From NCBI RefSeq assembly GCF_900465315.1, contig NZ_UBIX01000005.1: 64,000 nt of DNA. One strand, given 5' to 3'. Below are positions 1 through 9,447 of the stretch, in pieces. The notes below the pieces were generated by a model. It made no database searches and was not told the origin of the DNA. It saw only the letters and a program-made list of their open reading frames with translations. This DNA comes from Asaia bogorensis_B. Its GTDB lineage: Bacteria; Pseudomonadota; Alphaproteobacteria; Acetobacterales; Acetobacteraceae. Within the stretch, counting starts at the first letter, position 1, and every line of letters starts with the position of its first letter. Both the position numbers and the translations under genes were made by a program.

Positions 1-1938
1 CATACGCTGTATTATATCCGGTTCCTCCACCTCCTCTCGCGTCACGAAAAGCTTCCTGGTGAGAAACGAGGGCAGTCCTCTCGACGTGAGGCGGCAGATC
101 ACTGGACTGAATATCAGGGAGATGATCATCGGCGACGCCCATAAAAGACGGTCATCGAGAGAGAATCTAGGCGCTACTTCCGGAAGAATATCGGGATCAT
201 AAAAGAGGCTGTCGAGGTCGACAGGAATGTTCATGAACAACAGAAGGATACCGCAAAATATGGGGATAGCGAAGTTACGCAGGCACTCCGACCATGGCAC
301 CTGGTCATCGTCTCGATCCTGCGTTCCCCATTTCACTGGAATCGATTTCATGTACATCAGGAGAAAGCGTACAATAAACACCATCACAATGGGGGCGAAG
401 AGAGCCGAAAATAGCGTGTCCAGCACGCAGGAACACAGCACGGCCAGCAATCCCCCATGATGCCGGAAGCTACGCGATGCGATGCAATGAACGATGCCAA
501 TCACACGCGGAAAGAACAGTAGCGTGACTGAAAAGAAGAGAAGATAACTCGTACCGAATTCATAATTTATCTGGTCGATTGCAACGCCATTGCCGCCGAT
601 GAAACCCATCTGCATGATTGTCATGATCACAACGAACAGGGCCCAGAAAATCGAACTGAAATAGGCCATGAATCCGGACATCAGAAGATCGCGGTGAATA
701 TGTTTCAGCCCAAATCCCCAGGCCACGCGAATATTCTGGATATTACCCTGCATCCAGCGTCGTTCACGTATGAGGAACGCGATAATATTCGAGGGAATTT
801 CCTCATAGCTTCCCATGATCTCCGGAATAAACCACACGTCAAAGCCATGCTTTGACATCAACGCAGCTTCCACCAGGTCATGACTGATCGGTTTACCGCC
901 CCAGGGTGGCAAACCCTCCAGTTTTGGCAAGATACAATAATCGACGAAGGGCGCCACACGTATGATCGCGTTATGGCCTATATAGAACGAGTCACTAAGG
1001 TGATAATGTTTGATCGCCTTGAAAAACGGCGCTCCATATAACTGGCATGAAAACTGTAGCATCCGCCCGAATATGGACGTCCTCAGGATAGGAACAGGAT
1101 TAGTCTGTATGATGCCAATCCTGTCATTACCCTCGCAAAGGAGGGACATACGATGTATGGCGTCTCCACTCATCAGAGAGTCCGCATCCATGACGACCAT
1201 ATATTTGAAATCGGACGAAAATCGACGCAGGAAATCCATCACGTTTCCCAGTTTTGCGTTCGAATTGATCGATCGCCATCTGTAGGTCAGTTTAATATCG
1301 GGTCTGAGGCAACGCGCCTCGAAAACCGCTTTTTCCTCGCATACGCGCTTCAGAAATGGCCGACTGTCAGAAAGCACGAAGAATTCGTAATGGTCTTCCG
1401 TGCCTTTCATAACTCGAAGCTGATCCCACGTTGCCAGGATACTGCCAACGACACGTGAGGGATCCTCGTTGTAAACAGGGTACAGAATGGCAATACGCGT
1501 TTCGGGCAGAAGGGCCTCTGCCGGGACCGGATCCTTGTTACCCTTGTCTACAGCGTAAGCCAGAATATTGCCGAACAGCAATTTGAGCAGGCTGGTCGTG
1601 GCGTGATAGGTCAGAATAAAAAAAATAGCCGAAAACAGCAGACGTATCAGTTCGATCTCGATTGAGGAAACGATTGAGCGATAGCAGATGACCGTGGCGA
1701 TCACCGATAGAAAAGCCGACAACACCACATTGAAAGAACGCCTGAAAGCGATCGTTCGCTGGTAACTCGTCGGCGTAACAGCACCCAGTCGCGTGAGATC
1801 CATCAGTGATGACGTCTCGTTGGGGTCAACATGTGACCCGCCAATCGGGCGACGCCTACTGCCCGTACGACGGGACAGATGCAAAGGCGGGTCGTCCGTA
1901 GCTGTGTTGGCCGGGGAACTGGACGTCCGTCTCATCAT
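1..1938 (-). CDS. OpgH/MdoH-like membrane glucosyltransferase, 3' end outside window
   Basis: A family 2 processive glycosyltransferase of the glucan biosynthesis type, predicted to polymerise glucose from UDP-glucose at the inner membrane. 646 codons are visible; E. coli MdoH has about 850, so the C-terminus lies beyond base 1. I translated the minus strand by hand. A soluble head is followed by hydrophobic segments near residues 60-120, then the catalytic core: DADSLMSGDA with D251 and D253, GHNAIIR, SHDLVEAALM, and RERRWMQGN with W395 (the QxxRW-type motif), then further membrane segments. The start ATG at 1938 overlaps the stop of the upstream export gene (ATGA), so the two are translationally coupled; a second ATG follows directly. 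No opgG-like partner is visible. Family assignment is firm, the product glucan is inferred. Confidence 0.85.
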   Translation of the reverse strand, partial: MMRRTSSSPANTATDDPPLHLSRRTGSRRRPIGGSHVDPNETSSLMDLTRLGAVTPTSYQRTIAFRRSFNVVLSAFLSVIATVICYRSIVSSIEIELIRLLFSAIFFILTYHATTSLLKLLFGNILAYAVDKGNKDPVPAEALLPETRIAILYPVYNEDPSRVVGSILATWDQLRVMKGTEDHYEFFVLSDSRPFLKRVCEEKAVFEARCLRPDIKLTYRWRSINSNAKLGNVMDFLRRFSSDFKYMVVMDADSLMSGDAIHRMSLLCEGNDRIGIIQTNPVPILRTSIFGRMLQFSCQLYGAPFFKAIKHYHLSDSFYIGHNAIIRVAPFVDYCILPKLEGLPPWGGKPISHDLVEAALMSKHGFDVWFIPEIMGSYEEIPSNIIAFLIRERRWMQGNIQNIRVAWGFGLKHIHRDLLMSGFMAYFSSIFWALFVVIMTIMQMGFIGGNGVAIDQINYEFGTSYLLFFSVTLLFFPRVIGIVHCIASRSFRHHGGLLAVLCSCVLDTLFSALFAPIVMVFIVRFLLMYMKSIPVKWGTQDRDDDQVPWSECLRNFAIPIFCGILLLFMNIPVDLDSLFYDPDILPEVAPRFSLDDRLLWASPMIISLIFSPVICRLTSRGLPSFLTRKLFVTREEVEEPDIIQRM

Positions 1939-3032
1939 CTCATGACCGCTGCTGGAAGGGCGAGCTGGAAGGCGATGTTCATGACCCTCAGCCAAGGCAC
2001 AATCCGGGCTTCGGGAGCATAGATCACGTCATCGTCCTTGACCGGAAGGGCCGCGGCCGTCGTGACGCCCGTTCCACTCTTGAAATCAATCCTCAGCACT
2101 CTGACTTCGTGATCGATACGCCTGAAGACGAAGAGATTCGTAATATCGGCATTATTCGCATTGAAGCCACCCGCACGAGCAACGACCTCCATGAGTGAAG
2201 GCGTATTCGGGAAGCTGTAAGTCCCGTTTTGCAGGATACCTCCGCCCATGACGGTTGCCCTGACAGATGGAATCCTTCTGACAACCAGGCGATCACCTGG
2301 TACGAGAGGAATATGATCCCGAAGCGCCGTATCGTAAGGTATGCTGTAGGTCGCACCATCACGAACGATATTGACGAGGATACGGGTCTCGTTGTTTTTC
2401 TTCGAGCTTTCCTGCTCACCACCATCGGTCAAGGTTAGGGCTGTCGCAAGATCCACGCCGCCGGGCTGCCACGCCAGCACTTTGGGGTTGGACACATCTC
2501 CTGCAACCGCAATACCGTTGCGCCCGTTGCCCTGAACTGTCAGCAGCGCATAGGGACGGACAAACAGGCCAGCGTGATCATAGGCGATCTGTATTGCCTG
2601 GCGTGCCGAGACAATACTCTGGCCGGACAAACGCATACGGCCAACATATGGAAGGTCGACACTCCCTGTCTCATCCACAATATAAAGCCCAAGCTCCTTG
2701 ATCTGAAAACCTTCCAGAACCTTGTCCTGACCTGTGGACGTGACTGTATCCGGTGTGAAATTGGAAATTTTCACATCGATCTGGTCACCATTCTGTATAA
2801 GCGGCGTAAAGCGTCGGTATGAACGGCGGAGGGCCGTCAGGTTTTGCTGGTCCTTGTCCTCTCGCTCCTGCCGATCCGCAGCGTTCATTCGGGTCGCAGT
2901 CGCTTCATCGACATTGACCAGACGCCCCTGAAAGGACTTTACAACTGCCTCCCGGGATGGGCCCGACGTTGGCAAACTGCATCCGGACAGAAAGAGCGTG
3001 ACAATACATATATACACATGAATACCGCGCAC
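1935..3032 (-). CDS. Polysaccharide export outer-membrane lipoprotein (Wza/KpsD-type OPX)
   Basis: Forms the periplasm-spanning or outer-membrane part of a capsule or exopolysaccharide exporter. The N-terminus is a lipoprotein signal with lipobox LSGC near residue 18. Residues about 80-175 match the polysaccharide export domain (start around GDQIDVKISNF, then the VDETGSVDLPYVGRMRLSG stretch), followed by two SLBB-like segments (VAGDVSNP and VMGGGILQNGTYSFPN) and a hydrophobic C-terminal helix ending at the stop. 365 residues is normal for the family. It starts 3 bases after the co-polymerase gene and overlaps the glucosyltransferase start by 4 bases, so the three look like one operon. Confidence 0.9.
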   Translation of the reverse strand: MRGIHVYICIVTLFLSGCSLPTSGPSREAVVKSFQGRLVNVDEATATRMNAADRQEREDKDQQNLTALRRSYRRFTPLIQNGDQIDVKISNFTPDTVTSTGQDKVLEGFQIKELGLYIVDETGSVDLPYVGRMRLSGQSIVSARQAIQIAYDHAGLFVRPYALLTVQGNGRNGIAVAGDVSNPKVLAWQPGGVDLATALTLTDGGEQESSKKNNETRILVNIVRDGATYSIPYDTALRDHIPLVPGDRLVVRRIPSVRATVMGGGILQNGTYSFPNTPSLMEVVARAGGFNANNADITNLFVFRRIDHEVRVLRIDFKSGTGVTTAAALPVKDDDVIYAPEARIVPWLRVMNIAFQLALPAAVMR

Positions 3033-3035
3033 AGA

Positions 3036-4061
3036 TCAGTCCTTCACTATCCAATAAAGCACACTTATTACAATCAGGGTTATTATGAGTGATCTGACCC
3101 TATATGGCCCGAATTCCTGACTGAACCGCGCTGGCTCACTAAGGTAAGTAATTTTGTATCGGGGTATATACAGCTGACCGGTACTACTGATGTTCGGGCG
3201 GTCATACTGAACAAGCTGCTGTATGATTCCCTTCAGGTAGGCATCGCGGGTTACCTCCCGCGACAGAAGGTCCCTGTTCTCCGCCAACTCACGATCTACG
3301 CTACCCAGCTCTTTCCTGAGCCAGTCTAGCTGCAAGTTCAGCCCGCTCGCATTCGCGGCACCAACACCATAGTTCTTTTCCTTGAGAACATAGGCGAGCG
3401 TTGCGTCGCGCATTTTCTCCAGCAGATGTTCGCGCCGCAGGTAGATATTCGGCAGAATAGTCTGAGCCAGTGTCTGGAAATCAGCGTGATGCGCATCCTC
3501 GTAAGTGGAAAGCTTCTTCTGATAATATGCGACGGCGTTATCCGCACGCATCTGGTATAACGCATCTTCTTCCCGGGAGCGGGCAAGAAGGTATCTCTCC
3601 GCGCCCCCCATGATCTCCCGTAGGACGTCATAGGAAACGCCAGGATCGAAACTTGATAACGCGATACCTGTGCTCTCTGGACTCTCGGTGATCTTCAGGG
3701 ATTTTCTGAAATGCTGCCAACGACGCCAGTCACCCTCTGCGTGCAATGAGCCCAGATGAAATAGCCGGATGAACCAGTTTTTCTCAGAGTATAGTCCTGG
3801 TTGGACGCCATTTTTCTCGATCAACCAGAAAGGCGCTTCCGATCTCAGCCAGGCATTGATTATTGCACGCCCATCAGCCGATATAACGTAATGCTCATCA
3901 GATGACGTGCCCGAAATCGGGCTCGCCATATCCCCTCGCCTCTCCTGAACAATAATGTCGGCTTGGGAAAGATATCTCGGTGACGAGATAAAAAACCAAT
4001 ACATAACACACATCAATATCGATGCGTAATATATTCTCTTTTTTATATTTGCGGACATCAC
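3036..4061 (-). CDS. KpsE/CtrB/BexC-like capsule export inner-membrane protein
   Basis: A polysaccharide co-polymerase (PCP-3 type) that would link inner-membrane synthesis or transport to the OPX lipoprotein. It has one N-terminal membrane segment (about residues 10-27) followed by the family hallmark SSPRYLSQADIIVQER, a long periplasmic part with coiled-coil helices (about 165-270), a proline-containing stretch before the second membrane segment (about 318-337), and a very short cytoplasmic tail. There is no tyrosine-kinase domain. First gene of the minus-strand operon; the usual ABC partners KpsM and KpsT are not in the window. The start may be either of two consecutive ATGs (4061 or 4058). 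Confidence 0.85.
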   Translation of the reverse strand: MMSANIKKRIYYASILMCVMYWFFISSPRYLSQADIIVQERRGDMASPISGTSSDEHYVISADGRAIINAWLRSEAPFWLIEKNGVQPGLYSEKNWFIRLFHLGSLHAEGDWRRWQHFRKSLKITESPESTGIALSSFDPGVSYDVLREIMGGAERYLLARSREEDALYQMRADNAVAYYQKKLSTYEDAHHADFQTLAQTILPNIYLRREHLLEKMRDATLAYVLKEKNYGVGAANASGLNLQLDWLRKELGSVDRELAENRDLLSREVTRDAYLKGIIQQLVQYDRPNISSTGQLYIPRYKITYLSEPARFSQEFGPYRVRSLIITLIVISVLYWIVKD

Positions 4062-4480
4062 AGTATATTACCGTTGCTCGATGTACATTTATATGTACTA
4101 TTATTATTTATAATCTTGGCTATCACACGAATGCGCTTCTTGTTGTGCGTGCCGGCGCGCGTTTCTTCCATGAGATAACCAATCTATGTTTATTTTATAT
4201 CAGTCGAGATGATATAATTATCAAAGATATTCACCACTTTTCCATGAAGGAGGATTGGCTTTTGTTATCCAAGGCGTTGATTGTTTAGTAGGAAAAAACC
4301 AGATCTGGCGTTTAGATTTAACCAAACTTACAACGAAAATAAAACAACAAACAAATCCGCGTATATTACTAACTACACATCGTTAGTTTTTTATTTATAT
4401 TTGAGATTTTGATCATTATTGATCTCTCTATACGAATCGGAACGAATTTTTGACGATTTGTTCTTATATCCACCCCATAC
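4062..4480. other. AT-rich gene-free upstream region of the polysaccharide operon
   Basis: About 420 bases rich in A/T runs (notably 4290-4450), clearly different from the surrounding GC-rich chromosome. It should contain the promoter of the minus-strand export operon. A Shine-Dalgarno-like AAGGAGGA occurs on the plus strand near 4246, but only a very short reading frame follows it. No convincing gene or RNA was recognised. Confidence 0.5.
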
Positions 4481-5493
4481 AGAATGACAATCTCTTTGTT
4501 CAAAAGATGTCCTTACAAAGCCCGCACGCTCACACACCCGGTCGAACCCGCTTCGGGTACGCTTCCCGATGTTCTTGATCGTTGGACATCAGCCCATAAG
4601 GGGACAGGGCGCGTCGTCCCGATGATCGCGTTGCGTCACCGGTCAGATACTATGTGCCTCACCGAAGCTGGACACGACGGGCTTGTGCCGCCGGATCGAC
4701 GTTCGGACAGGCGCACTCTGCTCCCCGCTTTCTGCATAAAGAACAAGAATATGAAGTGCAGATTATCCGCCTGATCGAAGCATGCAGGTAACGCGCGAGC
4801 AGATCACCCGGAAAGGATACGTTTGTCAGATCGAGGCACGCCTCGTTTGTTTTTCAGGTCTAGCCCTGTCAGGCGCAGCGCTGAGGCATCGTTACACGCC
4901 ACGACGCGCAGGGCGAAGAGCGCAAAACTTTTTGTGCATATCCGGGGTCCGTCAGATCTCAAGGATACTGTGGATCTACACAGCTTTTCATGATGAGCAT
5001 GATGCGACCCTTGATTCGTGATGATGCGTTGCGCATCTGGCATCCATTGATCGAAATGCTGTGACCCAAAGGCAAAAAGTCGCCAATAGGGCCTGTTTCA
5101 AAAAGACCGGCGCAATTGGCAGATGCCTGGTCCTCCGCGCCAAGGCTTCTACAGCAGGGTCTGCCTGTTGGCCGACGAGCGCAGAAAAGCCCCGCCATTC
5201 GCTTTGGTGACGGAGCAGACGCACGAATTGCCGCGGGCCATGGCGCTTCTGAACGCGTTGCAAGCTACGTCACACACAGTGCCTCAGTGCTGCCAGCGCA
5301 GGGCAATGCGGTTTACAAGGATGATCCTGCCCGACACAGGCCTATCAGCAACACGTGGCGATCCCATAGCTCTGTAGAAGAAACAGCTTCAGACGGGTTA
5401 TCTACGGGTGTGTGGGCCGGATGGATCGTCGATCTTCAGGTTCCTCGCAGGGCCTGAACCAGATTTCCATATCCGTATCAATGGGTCCTGAGG
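4481..5493. other. Gene-poor, probably decayed region
   Basis: About 1 kb without a reading frame that looks like a real gene: candidates are below 115 codons, lack recognisable domains and overlap each other. A short GC stem (CGAGG/CCTCG, 4832-4845) is followed by a T-rich run and could be a weak plus-strand terminator. Minus-strand sequence around 5040-5300 vaguely recalls the 3' end of an IS5-type transposase, broken in frame. The region may be a graveyard of transferred DNA, but this is inference. Confidence 0.35.
5040..5300 (-). pseudogene. Possible transposase remnant (very tentative)
   Basis: Read on the minus strand, bases about 5130 down to 5060 resemble the terminal segment of IS5-like transposases: an Arg-Arg-rich stretch, a Tyr-Asp-Lys-like position, then a Phe/Leu-rich hydrophobic tail. 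The match needs frame changes and no single open frame carries it. No terminal inverted repeats or target duplications were found. It could equally be chance similarity. Confidence 0.15.
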
Positions 5494-5967
5494 CTATAGA
5501 CCAAGATCACTCAGCGACAGATGGTCATCAGGGCGACGGCCCTGCGGCCAGTGGAACAGCCGATCAGCGCTGTTGATGGCAAGATCATTGATCGACGCCA
5601 TACGCTGCGCCATCAGGCCTTGTGCGTCGAAAACCCAGTTTTCGTTTCCGTATGAGCGAAACCACTGACCCGATGCATCATGCCACTCATAGGCAAAACG
5701 CACGGCAATACGGTCATCCTGATACGCAAAGAGCTCCTTGATCAGCCGGTAATCGTGCTCGGCAGCCCATTTGCGTTCAAGGAACGCGACAATAGCCGGG
5801 CGCCCCTGCAGGAACTCATTGCGGTTACGCCACCGGCTCTCGACACTATAGGCCAGAGAGACCTGAGACGGGTTGCGGCCGTTCCATGCATCCTCGGCAC
5901 GACGTACCTTCAACCGCGCCGTTTCTGCGGTAAAGGGAGGAGCCAGGGCCGCAGGGTCTTTGGTCAT
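5494..5967 (-). CDS. NTF2-like fold protein, DUF1348 family
   Basis: A 157-residue SnoaL/NTF2-like protein of the DUF1348 type. The middle carries the typical Trp/Arg-rich core: AEDAWNGRNPSQVSLAY, then SRWRNRNEFLQGR, then a KWAAEHDYRLIKELFAY segment and the RFAYEWHDASGQWFRSYGNE strand pair. No enzymatic function is established for this family to my knowledge; NTF2-like folds bind small ligands. The start ATG at 5967 overlaps the bioA stop (ATGA), which argues for this start rather than the longer frame upstream and for translation from the bioA message. Whether it acts in biotin metabolism is unknown. Confidence 0.8.
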   Translation of the reverse strand: MTKDPAALAPPFTAETARLKVRRAEDAWNGRNPSQVSLAYSVESRWRNRNEFLQGRPAIVAFLERKWAAEHDYRLIKELFAYQDDRIAVRFAYEWHDASGQWFRSYGNENWVFDAQGLMAQRMASINDLAINSADRLFHWPQGRRPDDHLSLSDLGL

Positions 5968-7238
5968 GAACTTGCCTTCCTGAACGCCCCCGCCTGCACA
6001 ACAGTGAATATCGCCGTCGTCAGGCGCGCCAGATCCTCTGGAGTGATCGTGAAGGCGGGTGTGAGATAGATGATATTGCGAAACGGCCTGACCCAGACGC
6101 CACATGCAACAAGCGCGGCCTTGAGCCCGGCCATATCCTCGATCGCTTCAAGTTCGACCACACCGATCGCCCCCAGCACACGTACATCGCGCACGCCAGA
6201 CAGAGCACGACAGGGCTCCAGCTGGTCACGCAGCATCGTCGAGAGCGCGGCGACCTGAGCCAGACGCGGCTCGCGCTCGAAAAGATCGAGCGAGGCACAG
6301 GCGGCGGCGCAGGCCAGCGCATTGGCCATGAAGGTCGGGCCATGCATGAGCGCGGCCATGGGTGAGTCGGACAGAAACGCCTCATAGACATGGCGGCGCG
6401 CAATGGTTGCCGCCAACGCCATTGTGCCACCGGTCAGGGCTTTGGAGAGGGTGATGATATCGGGCACAATCCCGGCTTGCTCGCAGGCAAACATGGTGCC
6501 TGTGCGCCCGAAACCCGTGAAAATCTCATCGAGTATCAGCAACACGCCATGTTTGTCGGCCAGTTGCCGCAGTCGGGCAAGCACCTCGGGCGCATGGAAC
6601 ACCATACCACCAGCACCCTGCACCAGAGGCTCTGTAATGATTGCAGCGATACTGCGCGCATGACGCCCCAACAGCTGATCGAGTGCCTCATAGCGTGCGG
6701 CATCGAGGGGTAAATCAGCGATGACCTGTTCAGGAAACACACCGCTGAAGAGGCTGTGCATCCCCTCTTCAGGATCGCAGATCGACATCGTTGCAAGCGT
6801 GTCACCGTGATAGCCCCCGCGAAAGGAGAGCAGCTTCGTACGTCCTTTCTCACCGCGATTGAGCCAGAACTGGATCGCCATTTTCATGGCCACTTCGACA
6901 GCAACCGAACCGCTATCGGTGAAAAAACAATGGGCAAGATCACCCGGCAGGAGTGCCGTCAGACGCTCTGACAGCTCCATGACCGGCCGATGAACCAGCC
7001 CACCAAGCATGACATGGGGCATGGCATCGAGCTGGGCCGCCACCCGGGCGCGTATATGAGGATGATTATAGCCGTGACAGGCCGTCCACCACGAGGCGAT
7101 CCCATCCACCAGCGAGCGGCCATCTTCCAGAACGATGCGCGTATCATGCGTCCGCGCGGCGATAAGCGGCGCAGGCGCTGTTTGCATCTGGGTATAGGGC
7201 AGCCAGACGGGGCTTGCAGAAGGCTTGTCGGATGTCAT
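5964..7238 (-). CDS. bioA: Adenosylmethionine-8-amino-7-oxononanoate aminotransferase
   Basis: Converts 8-amino-7-oxononanoate (KAPA) to 7,8-diaminopelargonate in biotin synthesis, using S-adenosylmethionine as amino donor. A class III PLP aminotransferase of 424 residues: DSGSVAVEVAMKMA phosphate-binding region, SFRGGYHGDT, LILDEIFTGFGRTG with the cofactor Asp, and TLSKALTGG with the Schiff-base lysine K266. The N-terminal WLPYTQMQ and SWWTACHGYNHP segments distinguish BioA from ornithine and GABA aminotransferases. It lies about 6 kb from, and opposite to, the bioF operon in this window, so the pathway is split. Confidence 0.95.
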   Translation of the reverse strand: MTSDKPSASPVWLPYTQMQTAPAPLIAARTHDTRIVLEDGRSLVDGIASWWTACHGYNHPHIRARVAAQLDAMPHVMLGGLVHRPVMELSERLTALLPGDLAHCFFTDSGSVAVEVAMKMAIQFWLNRGEKGRTKLLSFRGGYHGDTLATMSICDPEEGMHSLFSGVFPEQVIADLPLDAARYEALDQLLGRHARSIAAIITEPLVQGAGGMVFHAPEVLARLRQLADKHGVLLILDEIFTGFGRTGTMFACEQAGIVPDIITLSKALTGGTMALAATIARRHVYEAFLSDSPMAALMHGPTFMANALACAAACASLDLFEREPRLAQVAALSTMLRDQLEPCRALSGVRDVRVLGAIGVVELEAIEDMAGLKAALVACGVWVRPFRNIIYLTPAFTITPEDLARLTTAIFTVVQAGAFRKASS

Positions 7239-7241
7239 GCC

Positions 7242-8201
7242 TTACTGCCCGCTATCGGGCTCACGATCGGCATCGTAGAGTACCTGAAGCACGGCGCACC
7301 ACGGATAGCGCGTGTCATAGAACTGACCTTCGGCGGTTGCGAGCGCACCGTTGGAATCGGTCGGGACGTGGGTCAGGGATACCGTATCATCCACATTGCC
7401 GCCGATGATGCTCAGCTCATTGCCAAAGGGCGGCGCATTCTGATGCGTGGCAACCACGATGCCGCAATGGGAAGGAAACCCGTAGGACGTCGGCAGCATG
7501 GCAAAGGTCACGCTGCGGCTCTTGCCGCGACCCACGCAGAGCAGATCACCCAGCTGGGGAATATAGGTTTTCGGGTCCTGCGCGCGCAGACCCGTGGACT
7601 GTCCCGAAGCGGCGGCATTGATGTAGGTCGAATGGTTGGGCGAATATGGAAAGCGGTCATTCGCACCGGCCACGCGCATCACATAGGAGATGAACGCCGC
7701 CGACCAGGCGTAATGCCCGTCATTCTCGGGGCGGAAAAGCTGACCATCGGCATTGTATTTGCCGCTCCATGAGACTTCCGTCTCATAGGGGTCCTGCCCG
7801 ATCCACCAGTACTCGCCTACACGCTGCCAGAGGCCGGGAATACGCTCGGGCTTGAGCGAGGGGGCACTTGGCTCGGGACGATCCTCGGGATCGTCATCGC
7901 TGACAGGGTTACCGAACATGCGCCATTCGCGCATGGCGATCGCCACAACATCCTGACGGTTGAACGGCACAAAATTGCGCGAGGCGAAGTCGGGCACATG
8001 GCCATCATAGCCATAGGCCCCGACACGCCCGTTGGCATATTGCGCCATAGGCGTCTGGGCCGGATGTTGCGCTGCATTCTGAACCGCAGTCGACGCGCAC
8101 CCTGAAAGCAGCATGAGCGCACCAAGAGCGCCGACAACCCGGCTCTGCCCGGCAAGGGTATTCTGCGCATATGATCGTAAAGAAAACAGTCCGGCGCCCA
8201 T
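7242..8201 (-). CDS. DUF2272-domain lipoprotein
   Basis: A 319-residue predicted lipoprotein: after the start there is a hydrophobic helix ending in lipobox LSGC (about residues 24-30), so it should be membrane anchored and periplasmic. The remainder matches the DUF2272 type: VVAIAMREWRMFGNP, the YWWIGQDPYETEVSWSGKY block, WSAAFISYVMRVAGANDRF, then PQLGDLLCVGRGKS and PSHCGIVVATH. These Cys/His positions resemble an NlpC/P60-like (papain-like) hydrolase, so a cell-wall or amidase role is plausible but unproven. The ATG at 8201 was preferred over a longer frame because of a GGGAGAAG ribosome site and the signal sequence. It ends 3 bases before bioA. Confidence 0.75.
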   Translation of the reverse strand: MGAGLFSLRSYAQNTLAGQSRVVGALGALMLLSGCASTAVQNAAQHPAQTPMAQYANGRVGAYGYDGHVPDFASRNFVPFNRQDVVAIAMREWRMFGNPVSDDDPEDRPEPSAPSLKPERIPGLWQRVGEYWWIGQDPYETEVSWSGKYNADGQLFRPENDGHYAWSAAFISYVMRVAGANDRFPYSPNHSTYINAAASGQSTGLRAQDPKTYIPQLGDLLCVGRGKSRSVTFAMLPTSYGFPSHCGIVVATHQNAPPFGNELSIIGGNVDDTVSLTHVPTDSNGALATAEGQFYDTRYPWCAVLQVLYDADREPDSGQ

Positions 8202-8343
8202 GATGTGATTCTTCTCCCTGTATGCGCAACGAGCGCCGAACAGCGCCGGTTCATTACAGCGAGATAGGAACGAGAGCGGCGCTTCGGTCAAGTGCCGCCC
8301 TTGTCATGCCTTGGTGACTGCCTTGCGCGAGGCAGCCGGGGCT

Positions 8344-9447
8344 TCAGCCAGCCTGATCAGGGAACAGGGAAGCAAGAGCCTCGGCAGTTGCCTCGCAGCG
8401 GCCACGCTCGGTAATCAGCCCTGAAACCAGTCGGGCCGGGGTAACGTCGAAGGCCGGATTGGCGGCCTTGGTAATGCGGGGGGTGACGCGCACGCGGGCC
8501 GCCTGACCCTGTTCATCGATGCCATGAACATAGGTCACCTCCTCGCCCGAACGCTCCTCAATCGGGATTTCCTTCACACCATCGGTTACCCGCCAGTCGA
8601 TGGTCGAGGAAGGCAGCGCGACCCAGAAGGGCACGTTATTGTCATGAGCCGCCAGAGCCTTGAGATACGTGCCGATCTTGTTTGCAACATCTCCCTGACG
8701 GGTCACGCGATCTGTCCCTACGATGACCAGATCAACATCGCCATGCTGCATCAGATGCCCACCGGCATTATCCGCGACCAGCGTGTGCGGCACGCCATGC
8801 GCCCCCAGCTCCCAGGCTGTCAGCAATGCGCCCTGATTGCGGGGGCGTGTCTCATCAACCCACACATGGACGGGCAGCCCGGCATCATGGGCCATATAGA
8901 TCGGGGCCAGGGCTGTGCCCCAATCGACCGTGGCAATCCATCCTGCATTGCAATGGGTCAGGATATTGAGACGTTCCTGACCGGGGCGGCGCTTCTCCCA
9001 GAGCGTACGGAACAGCTCAAGCCCATGACGACCGATGGATTCATTGACCTGCACATCCTCGTCACAGATCGCATCCGCCTCTTCATAGGCCGCCTTCACG
9101 CGGGCATCAGGCGCCAGAGGCTGAAGATGCGCCACCATGCGTTCGATGGCCCAGCGCAGATTGATCGCCGTCGGGCGCGTTTCGACAAGACGCGCTGCTG
9201 CGTCCTTCAGGCCGGCATCGGAGGCGTCTTTTTGCAGGGCAAAGGCCAGACCATAGGCGGCAACCGCGCCAATCAGGGGGGCGCCGCGCACCTGCATGGT
9301 ACGAATGGCATGGGCCACCTGATCCTCTTCGCACAGGGCGAGAACATCGAGCGTCCAGGGGAGCTTGGTCTGGTCGAAGATATGCACGAGAGCCGGGTCT
9401 TGGGCGTCGCGCCAGACACTGCGATAGGGCGTACCGTTGATTTTCAT
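8344..9447 (-). CDS. mtnA: S-methyl-5-thioribose-1-phosphate isomerase
   Basis: Isomerises methylthioribose-1-phosphate to methylthioribulose-1-phosphate in methionine salvage. 367 residues, the usual length for the eIF2B-like MtnA family. Seen: MQVRGAPLIGAVAAYGLA near the N-terminus, NILTHCNAGWIATVDWGTA with the catalytic cysteine, HVWVDETRPRNQGALLTAWE, and IVGTDRVTRQGDVANKIGTY with the catalytic Asp. ATG 9447 fits the family start (MKINGTPYRSVW); a GTG eight codons upstream (9471) is possible. No other salvage gene is adjacent. An inverted repeat lies about 100 bases upstream of the start. Confidence 0.93.
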   Translation of the reverse strand: MKINGTPYRSVWRDAQDPALVHIFDQTKLPWTLDVLALCEEDQVAHAIRTMQVRGAPLIGAVAAYGLAFALQKDASDAGLKDAAARLVETRPTAINLRWAIERMVAHLQPLAPDARVKAAYEEADAICDEDVQVNESIGRHGLELFRTLWEKRRPGQERLNILTHCNAGWIATVDWGTALAPIYMAHDAGLPVHVWVDETRPRNQGALLTAWELGAHGVPHTLVADNAGGHLMQHGDVDLVIVGTDRVTRQGDVANKIGTYLKALAAHDNNVPFWVALPSSTIDWRVTDGVKEIPIEERSGEEVTYVHGIDEQGQAARVRVTPRITKAANPAFDVTPARLVSGLITERGRCEATAEALASLFPDQAG

